Shown here: positions 51,744-61,094 of the stretch, piece by piece | Layout: each line of letters begins with the position of its first letter | How positions within the stretch are numbered: position 1 is the first letter of the stretch | From: Lacibacter sp. H375 | GTDB lineage: Bacteria; Bacteroidota; Bacteroidia; Chitinophagales; Chitinophagaceae | Direction: 5' to 3' | DNA length: 64,000 nt | Assembly: GCF_037892425.1 (NCBI RefSeq) | Contig: NZ_JBBKTT010000001.1 | Span: 3,534,001 to 3,598,000, forward strand | Position numbers and translations under genes: made by a program | The notes under the pieces: generated by a model | What the model was told of the DNA's origin: nothing | Seen by the model: the letters and a program-made list of their open reading frames with translations, nothing else | Database searches by the model: none

Positions 51744-52630
51744 TTCCTGTTTTTTACACTCCAGCTAACGCCATAGAGTATACGTTTAAAAGTGCTTAAT
51801 TCAATTTGTCGTTGTGTGGTAAAGCCTGCGTCCCAGTAAGTCATTGTGACGATGCCATTTTCTTCAGTAAGTTTTTTCAGGATCACAAAATGTGTAGGGA
51901 TGTGTTTTTTTATTTTTGCATGATTCTTACGGCGAAGAACTGCGTTATTGAGATAAAGAAAGACATCGCCAATCTCTAATTTTTCCTGCAGGAATTCAAC
52001 TGGCTTTCTCAGCTTTAGTCTTGTGAGATCGTAACCAATACATTGTATTTCTGCTTTCATGGTTACACGCAGCATGTCATTAAATTTTGAAAGATTGGTT
52101 GCTGCCCACAAGCCAAGCTCTCTTCCTTCTTTATAGTTAAGATGAAAAAGATTGATATAACCTTTGAAATGATCGGCCAACGTAAAGAACAACATTTGAT
52201 CAGCATCGTTACGATCCAGTTCGCCTTCATATAAAACCAATCCCACCCGTCTACGTACTGCATCAGATGGTTTGTACATTACCCCGGCATATTCTGCTTT
52301 GCCATTTTTATACAGATTGATCATGAATTGCACATATCCCAGGGGATCCTGTCGTGTTAATGCATAACCCACCGCAGCGAACGCACAGAAGTTGGTGTTG
52401 CGGCCAGCATACAGAAAAACAGGATGTTCAATATTTCGTTCCAGGTTTTGTAAAAACAATTGCTGATTCACCGAGGCCCATTGGGTACTGTTGGTAAGCT
52501 TGGTTTGTTTCAAAAAGGCTAAAGCCTGTTGTTGTTTGCCGGCAAAAGAAGTTCCATTTGTTTGAGAACGGGAACAAATGGGTACACTGAAAATGAAGTA
52601 AAAACAAATAATAACCTTTGATAATCTCAT
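51740..52630 (-). CDS. Predicted secreted papain-like cysteine peptidase
   Basis: A 296-residue exported protein (signal peptide ending SRSQ). The segment NTNFCAFAAVGYAL looks like a papain-type active-site helix with Cys82, and THFVILKKL..TMTYWDAG supplies His247 and Asp267 in the order Cys-His-Asp with the usual strand spacing. No database family is recognised, so the peptidase assignment rests on this pattern alone. The ATG at 52630 is preferred since the longer frame would bury the signal peptide. It overlaps the lipoprotein gene by 4 bp. Confidence 0.62.
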   Translation of the reverse strand: MRLSKVIICFYFIFSVPICSRSQTNGTSFAGKQQQALAFLKQTKLTNSTQWASVNQQLFLQNLERNIEHPVFLYAGRNTNFCAFAAVGYALTRQDPLGYVQFMINLYKNGKAEYAGVMYKPSDAVRRRVGLVLYEGELDRNDADQMLFFTLADHFKGYINLFHLNYKEGRELGLWAATNLSKFNDMLRVTMKAEIQCIGYDLTRLKLRKPVEFLQEKLEIGDVFLYLNNAVLRRKNHAKIKKHIPTHFVILKKLTEENGIVTMTYWDAGFTTQRQIELSTFKRILYGVSWSVKNRK

Positions 52631-52875
52631 GCTTCGCTGTTGCGTGGTAAAAATAATGAGAAACTTGTTACGGCCACTTCCTATTAAACGCCATTTGACT
52701 GTCAGATTTTTTGGCTTCAGTGCTTGCATTTCGTAAATGAAATGATTAATTTGGAATACTTACTTCCTGCAATCCGAATCTATTAATTCTAACAGCTGCT
52801 TTGTGGGTCATTTATTTATTCAGCAGCATCTGTGCTTACCCTCGTTTTATTTCAAAACCTAAAAACAAAAAAGCA

Positions 52876-53580
52876 ATGAAAGAGAAAACGCAAAAACATG
52901 TACCGGCACGCAGGAAATTTTTGACTGCCGTTGCTGCAGGTGCTGCTGCATTAAGTTTGGCTTCTTTGCCAAAAGCAGTTCAATCAGCACCATTACTAAA
53001 TGATGACGTTTTAGCCGATGAAAGCAATCCCGACGAATGGTTTAAACAGATCAAAGGAAAACACAGAATGGTGTTTGATGCTACACAACCGCACGAGGTG
53101 TATCCGTTTGCATGGCCAAAAGTTTTCCTGATGACCAACGAGGCTACGGGCACTGCTCCAAAAGATTGCAGTGTTGTGGTAGTGCTGCGGCATACAGCCA
53201 TTGGCTATGCTATGGAAGATAAGCTCTGGGAAAAATATAAGCTTGGTGAATTGTTTAAAGCCAATGATCCAAAGACAGGTAAAGCGGCAACACGCAATCC
53301 TTTCTGGCAACCAAAGCCGGATGATTTTGTAATTCCTGGTATTGGTGCAGTACCGTTGGGTATTAATGATCTGCAAAAAGATGGTGTAATGTTCTGTTAC
53401 TGCCAGGCGGCATTTTCCGTTTATTCTGCTGTTGCAGCAGGTATGGCGAAAATGGATGTGGAAGCTATTCGTAAGGAATGGCTCGCCGGTATACTGCCAA
53501 ATATTCAACCTGTTCCTTCAGGCGTATGGGCATTAGGCAGGGCACAGGAACATGGGTGCGGTTATATTTTCGCCGGTTGA
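52876..53580 (+). CDS. Tat-exported DsrE-like protein
   Basis: A 234-residue protein. The N-terminus ARRKFLTAVAAGAAALSLAS is a twin-arginine signal (RRKFL), so it is exported folded. The mature domain resembles DsrE/DsrF-like folds: CSVVVVLRHTAIGYAMEDKL, MFCYCQAAFSVYSAVAAGMA and PSGVWALGRAQEHGCGYIFAG. The FCYC cysteines occupy the position where DsrE proteins have a persulfide-type Cys, so sulfur or redox chemistry is possible. The ATG at 52876 is the first that puts the RR near the N-terminus. Confidence 0.75.
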   Translation: MKEKTQKHVPARRKFLTAVAAGAAALSLASLPKAVQSAPLLNDDVLADESNPDEWFKQIKGKHRMVFDATQPHEVYPFAWPKVFLMTNEATGTAPKDCSVVVVLRHTAIGYAMEDKLWEKYKLGELFKANDPKTGKAATRNPFWQPKPDDFVIPGIGAVPLGINDLQKDGVMFCYCQAAFSVYSAVAAGMAKMDVEAIRKEWLAGILPNIQPVPSGVWALGRAQEHGCGYIFAG

Positions 53581-53587
53581 TAAAAGT

Positions 53588-53626
53588 AATCCCTCGTTGA
53601 TCTTTCATCAGCGAGGGATTATTGTT
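53588..53626. terminator. Bidirectional terminator
   Basis: AATCCCTCGTTGAT / ATCAGCGAGGGATT, 14 pairs with one G-U, five-base loop. It lies between the convergent DsrE-like and cupin genes. Confidence 0.85.
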
Positions 53627-53659
53627 TATAATCAGTAATAAGTTGGGCAATTGAAGCTT

Positions 53660-54073
53660 TTACATTGAAAAGCCGGGTGCAACATTTTCATAACCACTTT
53701 TAATTACTGTTGAGATCATTTTGAATTTTTCAAAAGCGTTGATGTAATGTATTTTGTGAGCAGGAATAATAATCCCTGTTCCTAAATGCAATTCATGTTT
53801 ATTGTTTTCGATGGTGATCTCAGCTTTCCCGTCGATGATCTGAACAAAAGTATCGAAGGGGGTAATTTTCTCACCTTGTTCTTCGCCCTGATCAAAGGAA
53901 AGTGCCGTAACATTTCCCGTTGTTTTGCGGATGATCGTTTTGCTTACCACAGCATTAGGGACATAATCGATAATCTCAACCACTACATGTGGTTTTCCTT
54001 TTTCCAATTCTCCGTTGTCGTCCTGCATATTGTTACTTTGCATGTTTTTCTGTTTTATATGATTCCCATTCAT
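53660..54073 (-). CDS. Small cupin domain protein
   Basis: A 137-residue single cupin: VTALSFDQGEEQGEKITPFD, FVQIIDGKAEITIENN, LHLGTGIIIPAHKIHYINAF. The first cupin motif has Gln/Glu in place of the usual HxH, while a His pair is kept in PAHKIH, so metal binding is doubtful. Start choice is open: ATG 54073 or 54043. It may act as a sensor or binding protein. Not linked to a transporter. Confidence 0.8.
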   Translation of the reverse strand: MNGNHIKQKNMQSNNMQDDNGELEKGKPHVVVEIIDYVPNAVVSKTIIRKTTGNVTALSFDQGEEQGEKITPFDTFVQIIDGKAEITIENNKHELHLGTGIIIPAHKIHYINAFEKFKMISTVIKSGYENVAPGFSM

Positions 54074-54186
54074 GTAATTCGAAATGGCCTCTTGTAAAAC
54101 GATATTAGTAAATGTAAACTATTTTGGCAGCTTATTCGATTAAATTGCATAGCAATACAAAACAGACCGTTTTAATGATTATAAAA

Positions 54187-54220
54187 CAAAACCCGTTTCA
54201 TTTGAAACGGGTTTTGTTTG
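54187..54220 (-). terminator. Terminator of ahcY
   Basis: CAAAACCCGTTTCA / TGAAACGGGTTTTG, a perfect 14-bp stem with a two-base loop; T-rich tail on the minus strand. Confidence 0.9.
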
Positions 54221-54251
54221 TTGCATGAAGCAAATAACTTCTTGCTCTTTA

Positions 54252-55580
54252 TTAATAACGATACAATTCAGATTTGAACGGACCACTCTGTGGAATACCG
54301 AGGTACTCAGCTTGTGCAGGAGTTAATTCATCTAATGTAGCACCAACTTTTGCAAGATGTAAACGTGCAACCTTTTCATCCAGATGTTTTGGAAGAACGT
54401 ACACTTTGTTTTCGTACTTGCTGTGGTTCTGCCACAATTCAATCTGCGCTAATGTTTGGTTGCTGAATGAGTTACTCATCACGAATGATGGGTGACCTGT
54501 TGCACAACCTAAGTTTACCAAACGGCCTTCAGCTAACAGGATGATATCTTTACCATCGATGTTATAAAGATCAACCTGTGGTTTAATGGTATCTTTTGTA
54601 TTGCCATAGTTTTGGTTCAACCATGCAACATCAATTTCAATATCAAAGTGTCCAATGTTACAAACAATTGCTTTATCCTTCATCAATTTGAAGTGTTGAC
54701 CAGTGATCAAATCACGACAACCTGAAGCAGTAACGATAATATCCGCTTCCTTCACTGCATCGATCATACGCTTTACTTCAAAGCCATCCATTGCAGCTTG
54801 CAATGCACAAATAGGATCGATCTCAGTAACAATTACACGACAACCTGCACCACGTAAACTCATGGCACTTCCTTTACCCACATCACCATAACCTCCAACA
54901 ACTGCTACCTTACCAGCCATCATTACATCAGTTGCACGACGGATCGCATCAACTAAACTTTCCTGGCAACCGTATTTGTTATCGAACTTAGATTTTGTAA
55001 CGCTGTCGTTAACATTGATCGCAGGCATTGGTAATGTACCTTTCGCCATACGCTCATATAAACGGTGAACGCCGGTTGTTGTTTCTTCACTCAAACCTTT
55101 AATGCCGGCAACGAGTTCAGAATAGTTATCTAATACGATGTTGGTTAAATCACCGCCATCATCAAGGATCATATTCAACGGACGATCAGGTGAACCAAAG
55201 AACAATGTTTGTTCAATACACCAATCAGCTTCTTCTTGCGATTGACCTTTCCATGCATAAACACCAATACCTGCAGCAGCAATTGCAGCAGCAGCCTGAT
55301 CTTGTGTAGAGAAGATGTTGCAAGAGCTCCATTTTACTTCAGCACCTAATGCAATCAATGTTTCAATCAACACAGCTGTTTGAATGGTCATGTGCAAACA
55401 ACCGGCAATACGTGCACCTTTCAATGGTTGAGAAGCGCCATATTCTTCACGAAGACTCATTAAGCCAGGCATTTCTGCTTCCGCCAAACGAATTTCTTTG
55501 CGGCCCCATTCGGCCAATGTGATATCTTTTACTTTGTACTTCAGATCGAAGTCAATTGTGTTTCTTGTGAGCGTTGACAT
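54252..55580 (-). CDS. ahcY: Adenosylhomocysteinase
   Basis: A 442-residue SAH hydrolase, which splits S-adenosylhomocysteine into adenosine and homocysteine and so keeps methylation running. Family motifs: [31 protein letters not shown], the NAD site [38 protein letters not shown] and the C-terminal FKSELYRY that supplies Lys and Tyr to the neighbouring NAD site. Start at 55580 ([11 protein letters not shown]) is the family start. A TACCTTTG -7 box lies upstream; it diverges from the Lrp-type regulator. Confidence 0.97.
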   Translation of the reverse strand: MSTLTRNTIDFDLKYKVKDITLAEWGRKEIRLAEAEMPGLMSLREEYGASQPLKGARIAGCLHMTIQTAVLIETLIALGAEVKWSSCNIFSTQDQAAAAIAAAGIGVYAWKGQSQEEADWCIEQTLFFGSPDRPLNMILDDGGDLTNIVLDNYSELVAGIKGLSEETTTGVHRLYERMAKGTLPMPAINVNDSVTKSKFDNKYGCQESLVDAIRRATDVMMAGKVAVVGGYGDVGKGSAMSLRGAGCRVIVTEIDPICALQAAMDGFEVKRMIDAVKEADIIVTASGCRDLITGQHFKLMKDKAIVCNIGHFDIEIDVAWLNQNYGNTKDTIKPQVDLYNIDGKDIILLAEGRLVNLGCATGHPSFVMSNSFSNQTLAQIELWQNHSKYENKVYVLPKHLDEKVARLHLAKVGATLDELTPAQAEYLGIPQSGPFKSELYRY

Positions 55581-55598
55581 ATGTAATGTTTTAGATGG

Positions 55599-55606
55599 CA
55601 AAGGTA
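55599..55606 (-). promoter_or_regulatory. -7 box of ahcY
   Basis: TACCTTTG on the minus strand, an exact TAnnTTTG match 18 bp before the ahcY start. No SAH riboswitch is visible in the short leader. Confidence 0.55.
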
Positions 55607-55696
55607 GTTTTTCAGGATAAAATAATACGAATGTGAATAAATTCAGGAAATCATTCTAATTTGGTGGTATATAAAAGGATAAAAACCTGATTACCC

Positions 55697-56194
55697 ATGG
55701 CAAAAGCGACGAAAACAGAACAAACGACTAAAGAATCGGTTACACTCGATAAAACCGACCTCAGCATTCTTCGTCTCCTGCAACAAAATGCAAGGATGAC
55801 GGTGAAAGAGATCGCTGATAAAGTACACCTGAGTACCACGCCTGTGCACGAACGTATCAAGTGGCTTGAACGAAGTGGTGTAATCAAACAGTATGCGGCT
55901 TTGATCGATCATGCAAAAGTAAAGAAAGGGTTGATGGTGATCTGTTATGTATCGCTAAAAGAGCACAGCAAAAATGCAGGCACAAAATTTATTAAGCATA
56001 TTAACGAGCTGCCTGAAGTGATCGAGTGCTATAATATTTCAGGCGAGTTTGATTTCATGTTGAAGGTGGTGGCAGAAAACATGGATGATTATTATAACTT
56101 TCATGTAAACAAACTGAGTCAAAGCGAAAACATCGGTAACGTGCAGAGCGTATTTGTGATGGGCGTGTTGAAGCAGACACATGTGATGGTGTAG
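55697..56194 (+). CDS. Lrp/AsnC family transcriptional regulator
   Basis: A 165-residue regulator: a helix-turn-helix in residues 17-70 (LDKTDLSILRLLQQNARMTV, KEIADKVHLSTTPVHERIKW) and the RAM/AsnC ligand domain from residue 80 (MVICYVSLKEHSK, ELPEVIECYNISGEFDFMLK). It senses small molecules, usually amino acids, as an octamer. It diverges from ahcY, so it may regulate methionine-cycle genes and itself; this is inference. Confidence 0.95.
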   Translation: MAKATKTEQTTKESVTLDKTDLSILRLLQQNARMTVKEIADKVHLSTTPVHERIKWLERSGVIKQYAALIDHAKVKKGLMVICYVSLKEHSKNAGTKFIKHINELPEVIECYNISGEFDFMLKVVAENMDDYYNFHVNKLSQSENIGNVQSVFVMGVLKQTHVMV

Positions 56195-56288
56195 ACAAGT
56201 TCGATGTATGCAACGTCAGGTGCCCTCGTAGGACGTTTAACAGCGAATAATTATCATTTTCAAATTATCAACTATAAATTAAACATCT

Positions 56289-56597
56289 ATGTACAACTAC
56301 GACACTGTAACCGAAGCAATCAACGACTTAAAAGCAAGAGGATTTACGCTTGATTTCAATTTGCAGACAAATGCTTTGCAATGTTTCAATCCCGATCTCA
56401 ATCTTGAACCCGAAGAATTTGAGATCAAAGAGATTTATCGGTTTGAAGGTGATACCAATCCATCAGACGAAGAAATTGTATATGCCATTGAATCGAAAGA
56501 CGGACACAAAGGAGTGTTTGTAAATGGTTATGGCACTTCAGCCGATGTCGTGGGATCTGATATGATGAAGAAGCTGGTTGATCATCATAACCAATAA
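56289..56597 (+). CDS. Small conserved Bacteroidota protein, paralogue of 7409-7747
   Basis: A 102-residue soluble protein starting MYNYDTVTEAINDLKARGFT, with DFEIKE-type strand FEIKEIYRFEGDTNPSDE and VYAIESKDGHKGVFVNGYG. Homologues occur throughout Bacteroidota and are sometimes named phosphoribosylpyrophosphate synthetase, without visible support. The paralogue at 7409-7747 shares the C-terminal half. Function unknown. Confidence 0.85.
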   Translation: MYNYDTVTEAINDLKARGFTLDFNLQTNALQCFNPDLNLEPEEFEIKEIYRFEGDTNPSDEEIVYAIESKDGHKGVFVNGYGTSADVVGSDMMKKLVDHHNQ

Positions 56598-56599
56598 TC

Positions 56600-56893
56600 T
56601 TATTCCATTTTTGGGAGCAGGTAAATAATGAAGCCGAAGAAGATAATGAGTGCTGATACATGAATAGCAACAAATGGTTTTGCTTCAGGTTCTCCTCTTG
56701 TTAATTTGATAAAGTAACGGGCGGAAAAGAACAGGCTTATAATGGGGAAAGCCCAGAATGCATAAACAAGAAGTGCATTGCGATATGGAAAGCCGGGTGT
56801 GATGTAAACATTGAACAAGTTAACGATGTAGAGTAAGTATAATACAATTGTAATACTGATGTTAAGAAAACGATCGGAGAAATTGAACTTCAT
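56600..56893 (-). CDS. Small integral membrane protein
   Basis: A 97-residue protein with three predicted transmembrane helices (residues 11-31, 40-60, 72-92) and a short charged loop RYFIKLTRGEPEAKP. No recognised family. It ends 3 bp from the convergent gene at 56597 and is followed on the same strand, 36 bp upstream, by the PrsW-like gene, so it may be its co-transcribed partner upstream. Confidence 0.7.
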   Translation of the reverse strand: MKFNFSDRFLNISITIVLYLLYIVNLFNVYITPGFPYRNALLVYAFWAFPIISLFFSARYFIKLTRGEPEAKPFVAIHVSALIIFFGFIIYLLPKME

Positions 56894-56929
56894 TTGCCTT
56901 ATATCTTGAATTGAGTTTGTTGTTGCTCT

Positions 56930-57643
56930 TTAAATATCGGGATGAAACATATTCTTTGAAAGATTATGATGCTCTTTAATGGCTTTCTTTGAAAGCCATA
57001 CTGCAAAGATGAAGGAACCAACTGCTCCAACAAACAATAAACCATCGCTCAGGTATTTATTGACAGTGGGATTTCCCTGCAGGAATAAAAAGAAATCATA
57101 GGTTCCATGAAAGAATGCAGCCCAGAAAATACCGGTGAACAAGTAAAACTTTCTTCGTTCCGGTTTAAACTTTGCCTTACCTGCAAAATACCCCATGAGA
57201 ACGGCAAATGTTGCATGTGCAGGTACACTTAAAAACATACGCACCACTGCAGTGCCTAAGCCATGTTGCTGCACATACAAAATATTCTCTACTGTTGCAA
57301 AGCCCATCCCGATCATTACGCTGTACACAATGCCATCAAAAGGTTCGTCAAAACTTTTCCTGGGATAAGCATACGACCGAAGCATAATGTATTTGCTCCA
57401 TTCTTCACTCAGCCCAACAATGATATAGGCAAACACGGCTGTATACAAAATTCCACCACCCATCAACCTTTCTACAGGTTTTACCGTAAGTAGTTGAATA
57501 ATGATTGCGGGGATAATGCTTAGGCACCCGAGCAGAAAACATAATAGCAGGTTGAAATGTGGCTCACGGTTAAACCGGTCTTTCAGAAAAATGTAAAGAC
57601 TGATAGCAATACCGGGTGCAATGGAAAGGGCGAGCAGAAGCAT
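56930..57643 (-). CDS. PrsW family intramembrane metalloprotease-like protein
   Basis: A 237-residue polytopic protein of the PrsW family, related to CAAX-type (ABI) proteases. The family residues are present: GLSEEWSKYIM (paired Glu), GMGFATVENILY, SVPAHATFAVLMGYFAG and FFHGTYDFFLF, giving Glu and His ligands inside the membrane. In Bacillus PrsW cuts an anti-sigma factor; no anti-sigma gene is adjacent here, so its target is unknown. Confidence 0.92.
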   Translation of the reverse strand: MLLLALSIAPGIAISLYIFLKDRFNREPHFNLLLCFLLGCLSIIPAIIIQLLTVKPVERLMGGGILYTAVFAYIIVGLSEEWSKYIMLRSYAYPRKSFDEPFDGIVYSVMIGMGFATVENILYVQQHGLGTAVVRMFLSVPAHATFAVLMGYFAGKAKFKPERRKFYLFTGIFWAAFFHGTYDFFLFLQGNPTVNKYLSDGLLFVGAVGSFIFAVWLSKKAIKEHHNLSKNMFHPDI

Positions 57644-57712
57644 GGCGGTGAAATTGCTTAAAGATACTTGCAGAAGATGATTTTATTTGCTCAGTTCAAT
57701 TTATTTTTAAGT

Positions 57713-60538
57713 ATGAATCGGAAATCTTTTATTGCAACGATTGTATTTTCTGTTTTGTTGACTTGCCAGTTAAAAGCGCAACGCTTTGGAGGTAATCCAC
57801 CTTCACTGAAGTTTTACCAGTTGAATACCGATACTGTGCGTATCATCTTTCCAAAAGGTTTGGAGAAACAAGCAAAAGAAGCGGCCTGGTTATCACATCA
57901 GTTGGTGCGTGATTCAGCAGCTTCATCGCTTGGATATAAATTACGAAAGTTCAATGTTGTGCTGCAAAATCAAACCACGGCCTCAAATGCATATGTTGGC
58001 CCGGCACCGTGGCGCAGTGAATTTTATATGATGCCTGATCTGTCGAATCTTGGTAGTGGCAGTATTCCATGGCATCAGTATTTAACCTTACATGAATTCA
58101 GGCATATTGAGCAGTTTTCAAACTTCAATCGTACCATTCCAAAAATTGCAGGTTTCTTTTTTGGTCAGGAAGGACAAGCGGTTGCTATGAATCTTGCTGT
58201 GCCCGATTGGTTTTGGGAAGGTGATGCTGTATGGCAGGAAACAGTGAACAGTAAACAGGGGCGTGGACGATTGCCTTCTTTCTTTAATTCCTATCGCTCG
58301 CTTTGGTTAGCGAATAAAAATTATTCTTACGAGAAATTACGCAACGGTTCTTATCGTCACTTTGTTCCCAATCATTATGATCTCGGTTATCTGCTGGTAA
58401 GTTATGGCCGTGAAAAATATGGCAATGATCTGTGGACAAAAGTGAACAACGATGCGCTGGATTTTAAAGGATTATTTTATCCATATCAAAAAGCAGTGAA
58501 GCGGCATACAGGCGTTGCTTACAAACAGTTTGTGAACGATGCATTCAACTGGTATAAAGAGGAAATGAAAACAAAAGAATCGTCGGTGTTTCAGTCGCTT
58601 CAATCGATCAATAAGCCAACAAAGAACAGTGTGGTGAATTATGAGTATCCGTTTATTACGGATGATGGGAGTGTTTTGGTGTTGAAGTCGGGTTATAGGC
58701 AAATACCGAGATGGGTGCGTATTCATACAGATGGACAGGAAGAAAAATTGAGAGTGAAAGATATTGCCGATGATAGTTATTATTCTTACAGAGATGGGAG
58801 GGTTGTGTACACGGCTTTCGATACGGATGCCCGTTGGGGATGGAAAACTTATTCTGTACTCAAGGTATGGGACACAAGAGTCAATGAAGTTAAAAAGATC
58901 AGCAGCAAAACAAGATTATTCCAGCCAGATATTTCGCCCGATGCAACTGCTGTTGTTGCCGTGAATGCAGGAACAGATCAACAAACAAATCTCAGATTAC
59001 TGCAATTGAATGACAGTGGAGTTGTTGATCTGTCAAACGCAAATCAATACATTTATACCTATCCCCGTTTTACTGCTGATGGTTCTTCTGTGATCAGTGC
59101 TGTGAGAAATACAAAAGGGGAAATGACATTGTTGCAAACAAATCTTTCATCGAAGCAGGAAGAGATTTTATTTCCGTTCAGCAATGCAGTATTGGCGTAT
59201 GTGCAGGTGGCAGGTGATACGGTGTTGTTTACTTCTTCTCAAAAAGGAACAGATGTTTTGTATTTGTATGATATAAAAAGTAAAAAGTTGTTTCGTGCAG
59301 CTGATTTACCCAATGGAAATTACCAGGCAAGTCTTGATACAAAATCGCAAACAATTATCTGGAACACATTTACTGCTGATGGTAATATGTTGCTGAAACA
59401 AAAGTTGAGTGAAGCAAAACTGGTGGAGGAGAAATCAGCTACTCCATTAAGTGATCTGTATTTATCCGGTAAAACATTTGCAGCTACTGACCTGTTGAAA
59501 AATGTACAGCCTTTAGCTGGTGAAGTAACTCGTTATCGCTCAGGCAAAGGGTTGTTGAACATTCATAGCTGGAGGCCTTTTGCAGATGATCCCGATTACG
59601 GCATCACATTCTATAGCCAGAATATTCTCAACACATTCGTTGGTGAATATGGATATACGTATAACCGCAATGAGGGTTATAACCAGGTGTCGGCCGATTT
59701 GATCTATGGTGGATGGTATCCGCAATTATCAGTTGGTGCATCCCAAACATGGAACAGGAATTTTGCATTGAATGAGGATACAACAATCACATTCAACCAA
59801 ACAAATCTGAATGCAGGTTTTAGTATTCCGCTGAACTTTACGGGAGGAACAACGTATAAGAATCTTACGCTGTCTGCCACTTACAATACTGAACAATTCA
59901 ACTTCACAGGTATTGCCAAGAAGATTCTTAAAGATCAGCAATTCAATTATATCAGCACCAGCCTTAACTGGGTTACACAAAGTCAGCAGGCGAGGCAACA
60001 AATATTTCCCAAGTGGGCAAATGTTATATCGTTGCGATACAGAAGAACTACAGATGGGCAACTAGGTAATCAGTTACAAGGCAATATCGGATTTTATGTT
60101 CCTGGTTTATTCCGGAATCACAGTATTGCTTTTTTTGCAACAGGCTTTGCACGTGATACACTTCGTGGTTCTGCTTTCAGTAATAATTTTCCTTTTGCAA
60201 GAGGATATGCTGCTTTCAACTATCCACGTATGTGGCGCTTCAGCACGAACTATCATTTCCCTATTGCCTATCCTGAATTCGGAATTGGCCAGATGATCTA
60301 TTTCCTGCGGGTGAGGGCAAATCTATTTTATGATTACACGGCTATCAAAAGTTTGCGAACGGGGAATGTGTTTCCATTTGAATCTGTGGGAGGAGAATTG
60401 TTTTTTGATACACGCTTGTGGAATGTGCAGCCGTTTTCGTTTGGTGTGCGTTACAGTTATTTGTTAAGTGTAGATGATCTTGGATTGAATCGCAACCCAC
60501 ATCAGTTTGAGTTGGTGTTGCCGTTGGATTTGTTCTAG
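57713..60538 (+). CDS. Predicted outer-membrane gluzincin with beta-propeller and barrel
   Basis: A 941-residue exported protein (signal peptide ending QLKAQ, chosen start 57713). Residues 80-260 look like a gluzincin metalloprotease: LTLHEFRHIEQF supplies HExxH (127-131), and DWFWEGDAVWQE supplies the third ligand Glu169, as in M1-type enzymes. From about 310 to 600 come TolB/WD40-like strands (VNYEYPFITDDGSVLVLKSG, SPDATAVVAVN-type repeats). The last 330 residues alternate short strands (WYPQLSVGASQTWNRNF, VGGELFFDTRLWNVQPFSFG) and end in PLDLF, like an outer-membrane barrel. A protease fixed in the outer membrane is the simplest reading. Confidence 0.75.
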   Translation: MNRKSFIATIVFSVLLTCQLKAQRFGGNPPSLKFYQLNTDTVRIIFPKGLEKQAKEAAWLSHQLVRDSAASSLGYKLRKFNVVLQNQTTASNAYVGPAPWRSEFYMMPDLSNLGSGSIPWHQYLTLHEFRHIEQFSNFNRTIPKIAGFFFGQEGQAVAMNLAVPDWFWEGDAVWQETVNSKQGRGRLPSFFNSYRSLWLANKNYSYEKLRNGSYRHFVPNHYDLGYLLVSYGREKYGNDLWTKVNNDALDFKGLFYPYQKAVKRHTGVAYKQFVNDAFNWYKEEMKTKESSVFQSLQSINKPTKNSVVNYEYPFITDDGSVLVLKSGYRQIPRWVRIHTDGQEEKLRVKDIADDSYYSYRDGRVVYTAFDTDARWGWKTYSVLKVWDTRVNEVKKISSKTRLFQPDISPDATAVVAVNAGTDQQTNLRLLQLNDSGVVDLSNANQYIYTYPRFTADGSSVISAVRNTKGEMTLLQTNLSSKQEEILFPFSNAVLAYVQVAGDTVLFTSSQKGTDVLYLYDIKSKKLFRAADLPNGNYQASLDTKSQTIIWNTFTADGNMLLKQKLSEAKLVEEKSATPLSDLYLSGKTFAATDLLKNVQPLAGEVTRYRSGKGLLNIHSWRPFADDPDYGITFYSQNILNTFVGEYGYTYNRNEGYNQVSADLIYGGWYPQLSVGASQTWNRNFALNEDTTITFNQTNLNAGFSIPLNFTGGTTYKNLTLSATYNTEQFNFTGIAKKILKDQQFNYISTSLNWVTQSQQARQQIFPKWANVISLRYRRTTDGQLGNQLQGNIGFYVPGLFRNHSIAFFATGFARDTLRGSAFSNNFPFARGYAAFNYPRMWRFSTNYHFPIAYPEFGIGQMIYFLRVRANLFYDYTAIKSLRTGNVFPFESVGGELFFDTRLWNVQPFSFGVRYSYLLSVDDLGLNRNPHQFELVLPLDLF

Positions 60539-60550
60539 TTGAGTATAAGT

Positions 60551-60595
60551 AAAAAGAAAAAGCCGATTGGGTTTTCAATCGGCTTTTTCTTTTTT
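60551..60595. terminator. Bidirectional terminator
   Basis: A 19-bp perfect stem with GCCGATTG / CAATCGGC at its tip and an A/T-rich base; T tract on both strands, between convergent genes. Confidence 0.95.
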
Positions 60596-60605
60596 GTGTT
60601 ATTAG

Positions 60606-61076
60606 TTACATCACCTTTATTTTGATTTCGGGTGCAGTATAATAATAGCCAAACCGGTCTTTCACAATAATATCCGTGATAATGATCTCGTCTTCCTTTT
60701 TAATGATCTCGTACAGATTTTTTTGCCAGAGTTTCGATAAGTAGCCGGAATTTCTAACGTTGGTTGCAGTAGAGTTATACTTGCTTTTTATTTCACCTGT
60801 TTTTTCATCTTCATATTTATCCTTGCTGCGATGCACCACAATAAAACGTGACACATGATAACGGTTTTTTTTATCGTCGATTACCCACACAGCCGAGTCA
60901 ATAGTTGTTAAAACCATTTCAAGCGGAAGATCACCACCCTTTGTTTTGCCCCAAAATGTTTGAAGTGGCGGTGGTTTTAAGGTGTTAGGCTTCGGTTTGT
61001 TCTGCGCCTTTGTTTGTAAACTTAAAAGCAACACCAACAGAGGCAAGAGTAAACGGAATGGTCTTTTCAGCAACAT
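60606..61076 (-). CDS. Secreted protein of unknown function
   Basis: A 156-residue protein with a signal peptide (RLLLPLLVLLLSLQTKAQ), a proline-rich linker (NKPKPNTLKPPPLQ) and a beta-rich domain (AVWVIDDKKNRYHVSRFIVVH, EIIITDIIVKDRFG). No family recognised. It starts 19 bp after the valS stop on the same strand and may be co-transcribed with it. Confidence 0.72.
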   Translation of the reverse strand: MLLKRPFRLLLPLLVLLLSLQTKAQNKPKPNTLKPPPLQTFWGKTKGGDLPLEMVLTTIDSAVWVIDDKKNRYHVSRFIVVHRSKDKYEDEKTGEIKSKYNSTATNVRNSGYLSKLWQKNLYEIIKKEDEIIITDIIVKDRFGYYYTAPEIKIKVM

Positions 61077-61094
61077 GAATCTTATTGATTTGTG

